A stretch of DNA of 64,000 nucleotides from assembly GCF_963576545.1 (NCBI RefSeq), contig NW_026870472.1:62001-126000 (forward strand), read 5' to 3'. Positions 23,001 through 36,300 of this stretch are shown here, piece by piece (the stretch's first letter is position 1; each line of letters begins with the position of its first letter). Under the pieces are notes generated by a model. That model was not told the DNA's origin and ran no database searches. It saw only the letters and a program-made list of their open reading frames with translations. The translations under genes were made by a program, and so were the position numbers. This DNA comes from Limanda limanda (Eukaryota > Chordata > Actinopteri > Pleuronectiformes > Pleuronectidae).

Positions 23001-26000
23001 GTAGGCTTTACCCCCACTAAATGGGGTAGCGCGCATCGATCGGTACCATCCTTGAGCTTCTCCGACTTTCGGAAGGGTTAGGGTTAGGGTTAGGGATGAA
23101 AGCACATAGGAGAAAGAGATATTCTTGAATAACGTTTTTTGTGAAGGTCGGAGAGACTTGGAAAGTGGTTGCATCTGGACTAATTTGGGTCCTGCGGATC
23201 GATTGGTACCATCCCCGAGCTTGTACGACCTTCGGAAGAGGTCGACCGACGAAATTCCCCCAAATCTGAGGAGATATTCTTGAATAACTTTTTTTGTGAA
23301 GGTCGGAGAGACTTGCAAGTAGGCTCTACCCCCACTAAATGGGGTAGCGCGCATCGATCGGTACCATCCTTGAGCTTCTCCGACTTTCGGAAGGGTTAGG
23401 GTTAGGGTTAGGGATGAAAGCACATAGGAGAAAGAGATATTCTTGAATAACTTTTTTTGTGAAGGTCGGAGAGACTTGCAAGTAGGCTCTACCCCCACTA
23501 AATGGGGTAGCGCGCATCGATCGGTACCATCCTTGAGCTTCTCCGACTTTCGGAAGGGTTAGGGTTAGGGTTAGGGATGAAAGCACATAGGAGAAAGAGA
23601 TATTCTTGAATAACTTTTTTTGTGAAGGTCGGAGAGACTTGGAAAGTGGTTGCATCTGGACTAATTTGGGTCCTGCAGATCGATTGGTACCATCCCCGAG
23701 CTTGTACGACCTTCGGAAGAGGTCGACCGACGAAATTCCCCCAAATCTGAGGAGATATTCTTGAATAACTTTTTTTGTGAAGGTCGGAGAGACTTGCAAG
23801 TAGGCTCTACCCCCACTAAATGGGGTTGCGCGCATCGATCGGTACCATCCTTGAGCTTCTCCGACTTTCGGAAGGGTTAGGGTTAGGGTTAGGGATGAAA
23901 GCACATAGGAGAAAGAGATATTCTTGAATAACTTTTTTTGTGAAGGTCGGAGAGACTTGCAAGTAGGCTCTACCCCCACTAAATGGGGTAGCGCGCATCG
24001 ATCGGTACCATCCTTGAGCTTCTCCGACTTTCGGAAGGGTTAGGGTTAGGGTTAGGGATGAAAGCACATAGGAGAAAGAGATATTCTTGAATAACTTTTT
24101 TTGTGAAGGTCGGAGAGACTTGCAAGTAGGCTCTACCCCCACTAAATGGGGTAGCGCGCATCGATCGGTACCATCCTTGAGCTTCTCCGACTTTCGGAAG
24201 GGTTAGGGTTAGGGTTAGGGATGAAAGCACATAGGAGAAAGAGATATTCTTGAATAACTTTTTTTGTGAAGGTCGGAGAGACTTGGAAAGTGGTTGCATC
24301 TGGACTAATTTGGGTCCTGCAGATCGATTGGTACCATCCCCGAGCTTGTACGACCTTCGGAAGAGGTCGACCGACGAAATTCCCCCAAATCTGAGGAGAT
24401 ATTCTTGAATAACTTTTTTTGTGAAGGTCGGAGAGACTTGCAAGTAGGCTCTACCCCCACTAAATGGGGTAGCGCGCATCGATCGGTACCATCCTTGAGC
24501 TTCTCCGACTTTCGGAAGGGTTAGGGTTAGGGTTAGGGATGAAAGCACATAGGAGAAAGAGATATTCTTGAATAACTTTTTTTGTGAAGGTCGGAGAGAC
24601 TTGCAAGTAGGCTCTACCCCCACTAAATGGGGTAGCGCGCATCGATCGGTACCATCCTTGAGCTTCTCCAACTTTCGGAAGGGTTAGGGTTAGGGTTAGG
24701 GATGAAAGCACATAGGAGAAAGAGATATTCTTGAATAACTTTTTTTGTGAAGGTCGGAGAGACTTGCAAGTAGGCTCTACCCCCACTAAATGGGGTAGCG
24801 CGCATCGATCGGTACCATCCTTGAGCTTCTCCGACTTTCGGAAGGGTTAGGGTTAGGGTTAGGGATGAAAGCACATAGGAGAAAGAGATATTCTTGAATA
24901 ACGTTTTTTGTGAAGGTCGGAGAGACTTGGAAAGTGGTTGCATCTGGACTAATTTGGGTCCTGCGGATCGATTGGTACCATCCCCGAGCTTGTACGACCT
25001 TTGGAAGAGGTCGACCGACGAAATTCCCCCAAATCTGAGGAGATATTCTTGAATAACTTTTTTTGTGAAGGTCGGAGAGACTTGCAAGTAGGCTCTACCC
25101 CCACTAAATGGGGTAGCGCGCATCGATCGGTACCATCCTTGAGCTTCTCCGACTTTCGGAAGGGTTAGGGTTAGGGTTAGGGATGAAAGCACATAGGAGA
25201 AAGAGATATTCTTGAATAACTTTTTTTGTGAAGGTCGGAGAGACTTGCAAGTAGGCTCTACCCCCACTAAATGGGGTAGCGCGCATCGATCGGTACCATC
25301 CTTGAGCTTCTCCGACTTTCGGAAGGGTTAGGGTTAGGGTTAGGGATGAAAGCACATAGGAGAAAGAGATATTCTTGAATAACTTTTTTTGTGAAGGTCG
25401 GAGAGACTTGGAAAGTGGTTGCATCTGGACTAATTTGGGTCCTGCGGATCGATTGGTACCATCCCCGAGCTTGTACGACCTTCGGAAGAGGTCGACCGAC
25501 GATATTCCCCCAAATCTGAGGAGATATTCTTGAATAACTTTTTTTGTGAAGGTCGGAGAGACTTGCAAGTAGGCTCTACCCCCACTAAATGGGGTTGCGT
25601 GCATCGATCGGTACCATTCTTGAGCTTCTCCGACTTTCGGAAGGGTTAGGGTTAGGGATGAAAGCACATAGGAGAAAGAGATATTCTTGAATAACTTTTT
25701 TTGTGAAGGTCGGAGAGACTTGCAAGTAGGCTCTACCCCCACTAAATGGGGTAGCGCGCATCGATCGGTACCATCCTTGAGCTTCTCCGACTTTCGGAAG
25801 GGTTAGGGTTAGGGATGAAAGCACATAGGAGAAAGAGATATTCTTGAATAACTTTTTTTGTGAAGGTCGGAGAGACTTGCAAGTTGGCTCTACCCCCACT
25901 AAATGGGGTAGCGCGCATCGATCGGTACCATCCTTGAGCTTCTCCGACTTTCGGAAGGGTTAGGGTTAGGGTTAGGGATGAAAGCACATAGGAGAAAGAG

Positions 26001-26201
26001 ATATTCTTGAATAACTTTTTTTGTGAAGGTCGGAGAGACTTGGAAAGTGGTTGCATCTGGACTAATTTGGGTCCTGCGGATCGATTGGTACCATCCCCGA
26101 GCTTGTACGACCTTCGGAAGAGGTCGACCGACGAAATTCCCCCAAATCTGAGGAGATATTCTTGAATAACTTTTTTTGTGAAGGTCGGAGAGACTTGCAA
26201 G

Positions 26202-26365
26202 TAGGCTCTACCCCCACTAAATGGGGTAGCGCGCATCGATCGGTACCATCCTTGAGCTTCTCCGACTTTCGGAAAGGGTTAGGGTTAGGGTTAGGGATGA
26301 AAGCACATAGGAGAAAGAGATATTCTTGAATAACTTTTTTTGTGAAGGTCGGAGAGACTTGCAAG
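26202..26365 (+). repeat. A monomer with one extra A before the telomeric tract, 164 bp (first of eleven)
   Basis: The majority CGGAAGGGTTAG reads CGGAAAGGGTTAG. The same single-base insertion marks the A monomers starting at 26202, 29741, 31030, 33126, 35860, 37630, 39394, 41164, 42934, 54181 and 54826. All eleven directly follow a B monomer. The insertion is therefore a lineage marker for one position inside a higher-order repeat. It recurs once per 1,770-bp HOR between 35.7 and 43.0 kb and reappears in the 1,290-bp spacer at 54.2-55.5 kb, linking those regions by descent. Confidence 0.93.
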
Positions 26366-27009
26366 TAGGCTCTACCCCCACTAAATGGGGTAGCGCGCAT
26401 CGATCGGTACCATCCTTGAGCTTCTCCGACTTTCGGAAGGGTTAGGGTTAGGGTTAGGGATGAAAGCACATAGGAGAAAGAGATATTCTTGAATAACTTT
26501 TTTTGTGAAGGTCGGAGAGACTTGCAAGTAGGCTCTACCCCCACTAAATGGGGTAGCGCGCATCGATCGGTACCATCCTTGAGCTTCTCCGACTTTCGGA
26601 AGGGTTAGGGTTAGGGTTAGGGATGAAAGCACATAGGAGAAAGAGATATTCTTGAATAACTTTTTTTGTGAAGGTCGGAGAGACTTGGAAAGTGGTTGCA
26701 TCTGGACTAATTTGGGTCCTGCGGATCGATTGGTACCATCCCCGAGCTTGTACGACCTTCGGAAGAGGTCGACCGACGAAATTCCCCCAAATCTGAGGAG
26801 ATATTCTTGAATAACTTTTTTTGTGAAGGTCGGAGAGACTTGCAAGTAGGCTCTACCCCCACTAAATGGGGTAGCGCGCATCGATCGGTACCATCCTTGA
26901 GCTTCTCCGACTTTCGGAAGGGTTAGGGTTAGGGTTAGGGATGAAAGCACATAGGAGAAAGAGATATTCTTGAATAACTTTTTTTGTGAAGGTCGGAGAG
27001 ACTTGCAAG

Positions 27010-27178
27010 TAGGCTCTACCCCCACTAAATGGGGTAGCGCGCATCGATCGGTACCATCCTTGAGCTTCTCCGACTTTCGGAAGGGTTAGGGTTAGGGTTA
27101 GGGTTAGGGATGAAAGCACATAGGAGAAAGAGATATTCTTGAATAACTTTTTTTGTGAAGGTCGGAGAGACTTGGAAA
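27010..27178 (+). repeat. Long A monomer, 169 bp, with four TTAGGG units (only one seen)
   Basis: This unit carries GGG(TTAGGG)4, one telomeric unit more than the majority form, and lies just before the B monomer at 27179. It is the only 169-bp A in the window. The 6-bp step is what replication slippage or unequal exchange inside the TTAGGG tract would give. Its counterpart one 3.5-kb HOR to the left has the usual three units, so the gain happened after that duplication. Confidence 0.93.
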
Positions 27179-30100
27179 GTGGTTGCATCTGGACTAATTT
27201 GGGTCCTGCAGATCGATTGGTACCATCCCCGAGCTTGTACGACCTTCGGAAGAGGTCGACCGACGAAATTCCCCCAAATCTGAGGAGATATTCTTGAATA
27301 ACTTTTTTTGTGAAGGTCGGAGAGACTTGCAAGTAGGCTCTACCCCCACTAAATGGGGTTGCGCGCATCGATCGGTACCATCCTTGAGCTTCTCCGACTT
27401 TCGGAAGGGTTAGGGTTAGGGTTAGGGATGAAAGCACATAGGAGAAAGAGATATTCTTGAATAACTTTTTTTGTGAAGGTCGGAGAGACTTGCAAGTAGG
27501 CTCTACCCCCACTAAATGGGGTAGCGCGCATCGATCGGTACCATCCTTGAGCTTCTCCGACTTTCGGAAGGGTTAGGGTTAGGGTTAGGGATGAAAGCAC
27601 ATAGGAGAAAGAGATATTCTTGAATAACTTTTTTTGTGAAGGTCGGAGAGACTTGCAAGTAGGCTCTACCCCCACTAAATGGGGTAGCGCGCATCGATCG
27701 GTACCATCCTTGAGCTTCTCCGACTTTCGGAAGGGTTAGGGTTAGGGTTAGGGATGAAAGCACATAGGAGAAAGAGATATTCTTGAATAACTTTTTTTGT
27801 GAAGGTCGGAGAGACTTGGAAAGTGGTTGCATCTGGACTAATTTGGGTCCTGCGGATCGATTGGTACCATCCCCGAGCTTGTACGACCTTCGGAAGAGGT
27901 CGACCGACGAAATTCCCCCAAATCTGAGGAGATATTCTTGAATAACTTTTTTTGTGAAGGTCGGAGAGACTTGCAAGTAGGCTCTACCCCCACTAAATGG
28001 GGTAGCGCGCATCGATCGGTACCATCCTTGAGCTTCTCCGACTTTCGGAAGGGTTAGGGTTAGGGTTAGGGATGAAAGCACATAGGAGAAAGAGATATTC
28101 TTGAATAACTTTTTTTGTGAAGGTCGGAGAGACTTGCAAGTAGGCTCTACCCCCACTAAATGGGGTAGCGCGCATCGATCGGTACCATCCTTGAGCTTCT
28201 CCAACTTTCGGAAGGGTTAGGGTTAGGGTTAGGGATGAAAGCACATAGGAGAAAGAGATATTCTTGAATAACTTTTTTTGTGAAGGTCGGAGAGACTTGC
28301 AAGTAGGCTCTACCCCCACTAAATGGGGTAGCGCGCATCGATCGGTACCATCCTTGAGCTTCTCCGACTTTCGGAAGGGTTAGGGTTAGGGTTAGGGATG
28401 AAAGCACATAGGAGAAAGAGATATTCTTGAATAACTTTTTTTGTGAAGGTCGGAGAGACTTGGAAAGTGGTTGCATCTGGACTAATTTGGGTCCTGCGGA
28501 TCGATTGGTACCATCCCCGAGCTTGTACGACCTTTGGAAGAGGTCGACCGACGAAATTCCCCCAAATCTGAGGAGATATTCTTGAATAACTTTTTTTGTG
28601 AAGGTCGGAGAGACTTGCAAGTAGGCTCTACCCCCACTAAATGGGGTAGCGCGCATCGATCGGTACCATCCTTGAGCTTCTCCGACTTTCGGAAGGGTTA
28701 GGGTTAGGGTTAGGGATGAAAGCACATAGGAGAAAGAGATATTCTTGAATAACTTTTTTTGTGAAGGTCGGAGAGACTTGCAAGTAGGCTCTACCCCCAC
28801 TAAATGGGGTAGCGCGCATCGATCGGTACCATCCTTGAGCTTCTCCGACTTTCGGAAGGGTTAGGGTTAGGGTTAGGGATGAAAGCACATAGGAGAAAGA
28901 GATATTCTTGAATAACTTTTTTTGTGAAGGTCGGAGAGACTTGGAAAGTGGTTGCATCTGGACTAATTTGGGTCCTGCGGATCGATTGGTACCATCCCCG
29001 AGCTTGTACGACCTTCGAAAGAGGTCGACCGACGATATTCCCCCAAATCTGAGGAGATATTCTTGAATAACTTTTTTTGTGAAGGTCGGAGAGACTTGCA
29101 AGTAGGCTCTACCCCCACTAAATGGGGTTGCGTGCATCGATCGGTACCATTCTTGAGCTTCTCCGACTTTCGGAAGGGTTAGGGTTAGGGATGAAAGCAC
29201 ATAGGAGAAAGAGATATTCTTGAATAACTTTTTTTGTGAAGGTCGGAGAGACTTGCAAGTAGGCTCTACCCCCACTAAATGGGGTAGCGCGCATCGATCG
29301 GTACCATCCTTGAGCTTCTCCGACTTTCGGAAGGGTTAGGGTTAGGGTTAGGGATGAAAGCACATAGGAGAAAGAGATATTCTTGAATAACTTTTTTTGT
29401 GAAGGTCGGAGAGACTTGCAAGTTGGCTCTACCCCCACTAAATGGGGTAGCGCGCATCGATCGGTACCATCCTTGAGCTTCTCCGACTTTCGGAAGGGTT
29501 AGGGTTAGGGTTAGGGATGAAAGCACATAGGAGAAAGAGATATTCTTGAATAACTTTTTTTGTGAAGGTCGGAGAGACTTGGAAAGTGGTTGCATCTGGA
29601 CTAATTTGGGTCCTGCGGATCGATTGGTACCATCCCCGAGCTTGTACGACCTTCGGAAGAGGTCGACCGACGAAATTCCCCCAAATCTGAGGAGATATTC
29701 TTGAATAACTTTTTTTGTGAAGGTCGGAGAGACTTGCAAGTAGGCTCTACCCCCACTAAATGGGGTAGCGCGCATCGATCGGTACCATCCTTGAGCTTCT
29801 CCGACTTTCGGAAAGGGTTAGGGTTAGGGTTAGGGATGAAAGCACATAGGAGAAAGAGATATTCTTGAATAACTTTTTTTGTGAAGGTCGGAGAGACTTG
29901 CAAGTAGGCTCTACCCCCACTAAATGGGGTAGCGCGCATCGATCGGTACCATCCTTGAGCTTCTCCGACTTTCGGAAGGGTTAGGGTTAGGGTTAGGGAT
30001 GAAAGCACATAGGAGAAAGAGATATTCTTGAATAACTTTTTTTGTGAAGGTCGGAGAGACTTGCAAGTAGGCTCTACCCCCACTAAATGGGGTAGCGCGC

Positions 30101-30393
30101 ATCGATCGGTACCATCCTTGAGCTTCTCCGACTTTCGGAAGGGTTAGGGTTAGGGTTAGGGATGAAAGCACATAGGAGAAAGAGATATTCTTGAATAACT
30201 TTTTTTGTGAAGGTCGGAGAGACTTGCAAGTAGGCTCTACCCCCACTAAATGGGGTAGCGCGCATCGATCGGTACCATCCTTGAGCTTCTCCGACTTTCG
30301 GAAGGGTTAGGGTTAGGGTTAGGGATGAAAGCACATAGGAGAAAGAGATATTCTTGAATAACTTTTTTTGTGAAGGTCGGAGAGACTTGGAAA

Positions 30394-33300
30394 GTGGTTG
30401 CATCTGGACTAATTTGGGTCCTGCGGATCGATTGGTACCATCCCCGAGCTTGTACGACCTTCGGAAGAGGTTGACCGACGAAATTCCCCCAAATCTGAGG
30501 AGATATTCTTGAATAACTTTTTTTGTGAAGGTCGGAGAGACTTGCAAGTAGGCTCTACCCCCACTAAATGGGGTAGCGCACATCGATCGGTACCATCCTT
30601 GAGCTTCTCCGACTTTCGGAAGGGTTAGGGTTAGGGTTAGGGATGAAAGCACATAGGAGAAAGAGATATTCTTGAATAACTTTTTTTGTGAAGGTCGGAG
30701 AGACTTGCAAGTTGGCTCTACCCCCACTAAATGGGGTAGTGCGCATCGATCGGTACTATCCTTGAGCTTCTCCGACTTTCGGAAGGGTTAGGGTTAGGGT
30801 TAGGGATGAAAGCACATAGGAGAAAGAGATATTCTTGAATAACTTTTTTTGTGAAGGTCGGAGAGACTTGGAAAGTGGTTGCATCTGGACTAATTTGGGT
30901 CTTGCGGATCGATTGGTACCATCCCCGAGCTTGTACGACCTTCGGAAGAGGTCGACCGACGAAATTCCCCCAAATCTGAGGAGATATTCTTGAATAACTT
31001 TTTTTGTGAAGGTCGGAGAGACTTGCAAGTAGGCTCTACCCCCACTAAATGGGGTAGCGCGCATCGATCGGTACCATCCTTGAGCTTCTCCGACTTTCGG
31101 AAAGGGTTAGGGTTAGGGTTAGGGATGAAAGCACATAGGAGAAAGAGATATTCTTGAATAACTTTTTTTGTGAAGGTCGGAGAGACTTGCAAGTAGGCTC
31201 TACCCCCACTAAATGGGGTAGCGCGCATCGATCGGTACCATCCTTGAGCTTCTCCGACTTTCGGAAGGGTTAGGGTTAGGGTTAGGGATGAAAGCACATA
31301 GGAGAAAGAGATATTCTTGAATAACTTTTTTTGTGAAGGTCGGAGAGACTTGCAAGTAGGCTCTACCCCCACTAAATGGGGTAGCGCGCATCGATCGGTA
31401 CCATCCTTGAGCTTCTCCGACTTTCGGAAGGGTTAGGGTTAGGGTTAGGGATGAAAGCACATAGGAGAAAGAGATATTCTTGAATAACTTTTTTTGTGAA
31501 GGTCGGAGAGACTTGGAAAGTGGTTGCATCTGGACTAATTTGGGTCCTGCGGATCGATTGGTACCATCCTTGAGCTTGTACGACCTTCGGAAGAGGTCGA
31601 CCGACGAAATTCCCCCAAATCTGAGGAGATATTCTTGAATAACTTTTTTTGTGAAGGTCGGAGAGACTTGCAAGTAGGCTCTACCCCCACTAAATGGGGT
31701 AGCGCGCATCGATCGGTACCATCCTTGAGCTTCTCCGACTTTCGGAAGGGTTAGGGTTAGGGTTAGGGATGAAAGCACATAGGAGAAAGAGATATTCTTG
31801 AATAACTTTTTTTGTGAAGGTCGGAGAGACTTGCAAGTAGGCTCTACCCCCACTAAATGGGGTAGCGCGCATCGATCGGTACCATCCTTGAGCTTCTCCG
31901 ACTTTCGGAAGGGTTAGGGTTAGGGTTAGGGATGAAAGCACATAGGAGAAAGAGATATTCTTGAATAACTTTTTTTGTGAAGGTCGGAGAGACTTGCAAG
32001 TAGGCTCTACCCCCACTAAATGGGGTAGCGCACATCGATCGGTACCATCCTTGAGCTTCTCCGACTTTCGGAAGGGTTAGGGTTAGGGTTAGGGATGAAA
32101 GCACATAGGAGAAAGAGATATTCTTGAATAACTTTTTTTGTGAAGGTCGGAGAGACTTGGAAAGTGGTTGCATCTGGACTAATTTGGGTCCTGCGGATCG
32201 ATTGGTACCATCCCCGAGCTTGTACGACCTTCGGAAGAGGTTGACCGACGAAATTCCCCCAAATCTGAGGAGATATTCTTGAATAACTTTTTTTGTGAAG
32301 GTCGGAGAGACTTGCAAGTAGGCTCTACCCCCACTAAATGGGGTAGCGCACATCGATCGGTACCATCCTTGAGCTTCTCCGACTTTCGGAAGGGTTAGGG
32401 TTAGGGTTAGGGATGAAAGCACATAGGAGAAAGAGATATTCTTGAATAACTTTTTTTGTGAAGGTCGGAAAGACTTGCAAGTAGGCTCTACCCCCACTAA
32501 ATGGGGTAGCGCGCATCGATCGGTACCATCCTTGAGCTTCTCCGACTTTCGGAAGGGTTAGGGTTAGGGTTAGGGATGAAAGCACATAGGAGAAAGAGAT
32601 ATTCTTGAATAACTTTTTTTGTGAAGGTCGGAGAGACTTGCAAGTAGGCTCTACCCCCACTAAATGGGGTAGCGCGCATCGATCGGTACCATCCTTGAGC
32701 TTCTCCGACTTTTGGAAGGGTTAGGGTTAGGGTTAGGGATGAAAGCACATAGGAGAAAGAGATATTCTTGAATAACTTTTTTTGTGAAGGTCGGAGAGAC
32801 TTGCAAGTAGGCTCTACCCCCACTAAATGGGGTAGCGCGCATCGATCGGTACCATCCTTGAGCTTCTCCGACTTTCGGAAGGGTTAGGGTTAGGGTTAGG
32901 GATGAAAGCACATAGGAGAAAGAGATATTCTTGAATAACTTTTTTTGTGAAGGTCGGAGAGACTTGGAAAGTGGTTGCATCTGGACTAATTTGGGTCCTG
33001 CGGATCGATTGGTACCATCCCCGAGCTTGTACGACCTTCGGAAGAGGTCGACCGACGAAATTCCCCCAAATCTGAGGAGATATTCTTGAATAACTTTTTT
33101 TGTGAAGGTCGGAGAGACTTGCAAGTAGGCTCTACCCCCACTAAATGGGGTAGCGCGCATCGATCGGTACCATCCTTGAGCTTCTCCGACTTTCGGAAAG
33201 GGTTAGGGTTAGGGTTAGGGATGAAAGCACATAGGAGAAAGAGATATTCTTGAATAACTTTTTTTGTGAAGGTCGGAGAGACTTGCAAGTAGGCTCTACC

Positions 33301-36300
33301 CCCACTAAATGGGGTAGCGCGCATCGATCGGTACCATCCTTGAGCTTCTCCGACTTTCGGAAGGGTTAGGGTTAGGGTTAGGGATGAAAGCACATAGGAG
33401 AAAGAGATATTCTTGAATAACTTTTTTTGTGAAGGTCGGAGAGACTTGCAAGTAGGCTCTACCCCCACTAAATGGGGTAGCGCGCATCGATCGGTACCAT
33501 CCTTGAGCTTCTCCGACTTTCGGAAGGGTTAGGGTTAGGGTTAGGGATGAAAGCACATAGGAGAAAGAGATATTCTTGAATAACTTTTTTTGTGAAGGTC
33601 GGAGAGACTTGGAAAGTGGTTGCATCTGGACTAATTTGGGTCCTGCGGATCGATTGGTACCATCCTTGAGCTTGTACGACCTTCGGAAGAGGTCGACCGA
33701 CGAAATTCCCCCAAATCTGAGGAGATATTCTTGAATAACTTTTTTTGTGAAGGTCGGAGAGACTTGCAAGTAGGCTCTACCCCCACTAAATGGGGTAGCG
33801 CGCATCGATCGGTACCATCCTTGAGCTTCTCCGACTTTCGGAAGGGTTAGGGTTAGGGTTAGGGATGAAAGCACATAGGAGAAAGAGATATTCTTGAATA
33901 ACTTTTTTTGTGAAGGTCGGAGAGACTTGCAAGTAGGCTCTACCCCCACTAAATGGGGTAGCGCGCATCGATCGGTACCATCCTTGAGCTTCTCCGACTT
34001 TCGGAAGGGTTAGGGTTAGGGTTAGGGATGAAAGCACATAGGAGAAAGAGATATTCTTGAATAACTTTTTTTGTGAAGGTCGGAGAGACTTGCAAGTAGG
34101 CTCTACCCCCACTAAATGGGGTAGCGCGCATCGATCGGTACCATCCTTGAGCTTCTCCGACTTTCGGAAGGGTTAGGGTTAGGGTTAGGGATGAAAGCAC
34201 ATAGGAGAAAGAGATATTCTTGAATAACTTTTTTTGTGAAGGTCGGAGAGACTTGGAAAGTGGTTGCATCTGGACTAATTTGGGTCCTGCGGATCGATTG
34301 GTACCATCCCCGAGCTTGTACGACCTTCGGAAGAGGTTGACCGACGAAATTCCCCCAAATCTGAGGAGATATTCTTGAATAACTTTTTTTGTGAAGGTCG
34401 GAGAGACTTGCAAGTAGGCTCTACCCCCACTAAATGGGGTAGCGCACATCGATCGGTACCATCCTTGAGCTTCTCCGACTTTCGGAAGGGTTAGGGTTAG
34501 GGTTAGGGATGAAAGCACATAGGAGAAAGAGATATTCTTGAATAACTTTTTTTGTGAAGGTCGGAAAGACTTGCAAGTAGGCTCTACCCCCACTAAATGG
34601 GGTAGCGCGCATCGATCGGTACCATCCTTGAGCTTCTCCGACTTTCGGAAGGGTTAGGGTTAGGGTTAGGGATGAAAGCACATAGGAGAAAGAGATATTC
34701 TTGAATAACTTTTTTTGTGAAGGTCGGAGAGACTTGCAAGTAGGCTCTACCCCCACTAAATGGGGTAGCGCGCATCGATCGGTACCATCCTTGAGCTTCT
34801 CCGACTTTTGGAAGGGTTAGGGTTAGGGTTAGGGATGAAAGCACATAGGAGAAAGAGATATTCTTGAATAACTTTTTTTGTGAAGGTCGGAGAGACTTGC
34901 AAGTAGGCTCTACCCCCACTAAATGGGGTAGCGCGCATCGATCGGTACCATCCTTGAGCTTCTCCGACTTTCGGAAGGGTTAGGGTTAGGGTTAGGGATG
35001 AAAGCACATAGGAGAAAGAGATATTCTTGAATAACTTTTTTTGTGAAGGTCGGAGAGACTTGGAAAGTGGTTGCATCTGGACTAATTTGGGTCCTGCGGA
35101 TCGATTGGTACCATCCTTGAGCTTGTACGACCTTCGGAAGAGGTCGACCGACGATATTCCCCCAAATCTGAGGAGATATTCTTGAATAACTTTTTTTGTG
35201 AAGGTCGGAGAGACTTGCAAGTAGGCTCTACCCCCACTAAATGGGGTTGCGTGCATCGATCGGTACCATTCTTGAGCTTCTCCGACTTTCGGAAGGGTTA
35301 GGGTTAGGGATGAAAGCACATAGGAGAAAGAGATATTCTTGAATAACTTTTTTTGTGAAGGTCGGAGAGACTTGCAAGTAGGCTCTACCCCCACTAAATG
35401 GGGTAGCGCGCATCGATCGGTACCATCCTTGAGCTTCTCCGACTTTCGGAAGGGTTAGGGTTAGGGTTAGGGATGAAAGCACATAGGAGAAAGAGATATT
35501 CTTGAATAACTTTTTTTGTGAAGGTCGGAGAGACTTGCAAGTTGTCTCTACCCCCACTAAATGGGGTAGCGCGCATCGATCGGTACCATCCTTGAGCTTC
35601 TCCGACTTTCGGAAGGGTTAGGGTTAGGGTTAGGGATGAAAGCACATAGGAGAAAGAGATATTCTTGAATAACTTTTTTTGTGAAGGTCGGAGAGACTTG
35701 GAAAGTGGTTGCATCTGGACTAATTTGGGTCCTGCGGATCGATTGGTACCATCCCCGAGCTTGTACGACCTTCGGAAGAGGTCGACCGACGAAATTCCCC
35801 CAAATCTGAGGAGATATTCTTGAATAACTTTTTTTGTGAAGGTCGGAGAGACTTGCAAGTAGGCTCTACCCCCACTAAATGGGGTAGCGCGCATCGATCG
35901 GTACCATCCTTGAGCTTCTCCGACTTTCGGAAAGGGTTAGGGTTAGGGTTAGGGATGAAAGCACATAGGAGAAAGAGATATTCTTGAATAACTTTTTTTG
36001 TGAAGGTCGGAGAGACTTGCAAGTAGGCTCTACCCCCACTAAATGGGGTAGCGCGCATCGATCGGTACCATCCTTGAGCTTCTCCGACTTTCGGAAGGGT
36101 TAGGGTTAGGGTTAGGGATGAAAGCACATAGGAGAAAGAGATATTCTTGAATAACTTTTTTTGTGAAGGTCGGAGAGACTTGCAAGTAGGCTCTACCCCC
36201 ACTAAATGGCGTAGCGCGCATCGATCGGTACCATCCTTGAGCTTCTCCGACTTTCGGAAGGGTTAGGGTTAGGGTTAGGGATGAAAGCACATAGGAGAAA

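Larger units (their letters stand above)
23165..30229 (+). repeat. 3.5-kb higher-order repeat, two copies
   Basis: Copy one spans 23165-26691 (3,527 bp, six B and sixteen A). Copy two starts at the B at 26692. B spacings are 481, 644, 644, 481, 632, 645 in copy one and 487, 644, 644, 481, 638 in copy two. The differences are explained by the 169-bp A at 27010 and the additional 157-bp A at 25727. Shared markers include CTGCAGATCG in a B (23646, 27179), CTCCAACTTTCGG, CGACGATATTCCC and the 164-bp A at 26202 and 29741. After about 30.2 kb the pattern changes to the 1,770-bp HOR. Confidence 0.87.
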
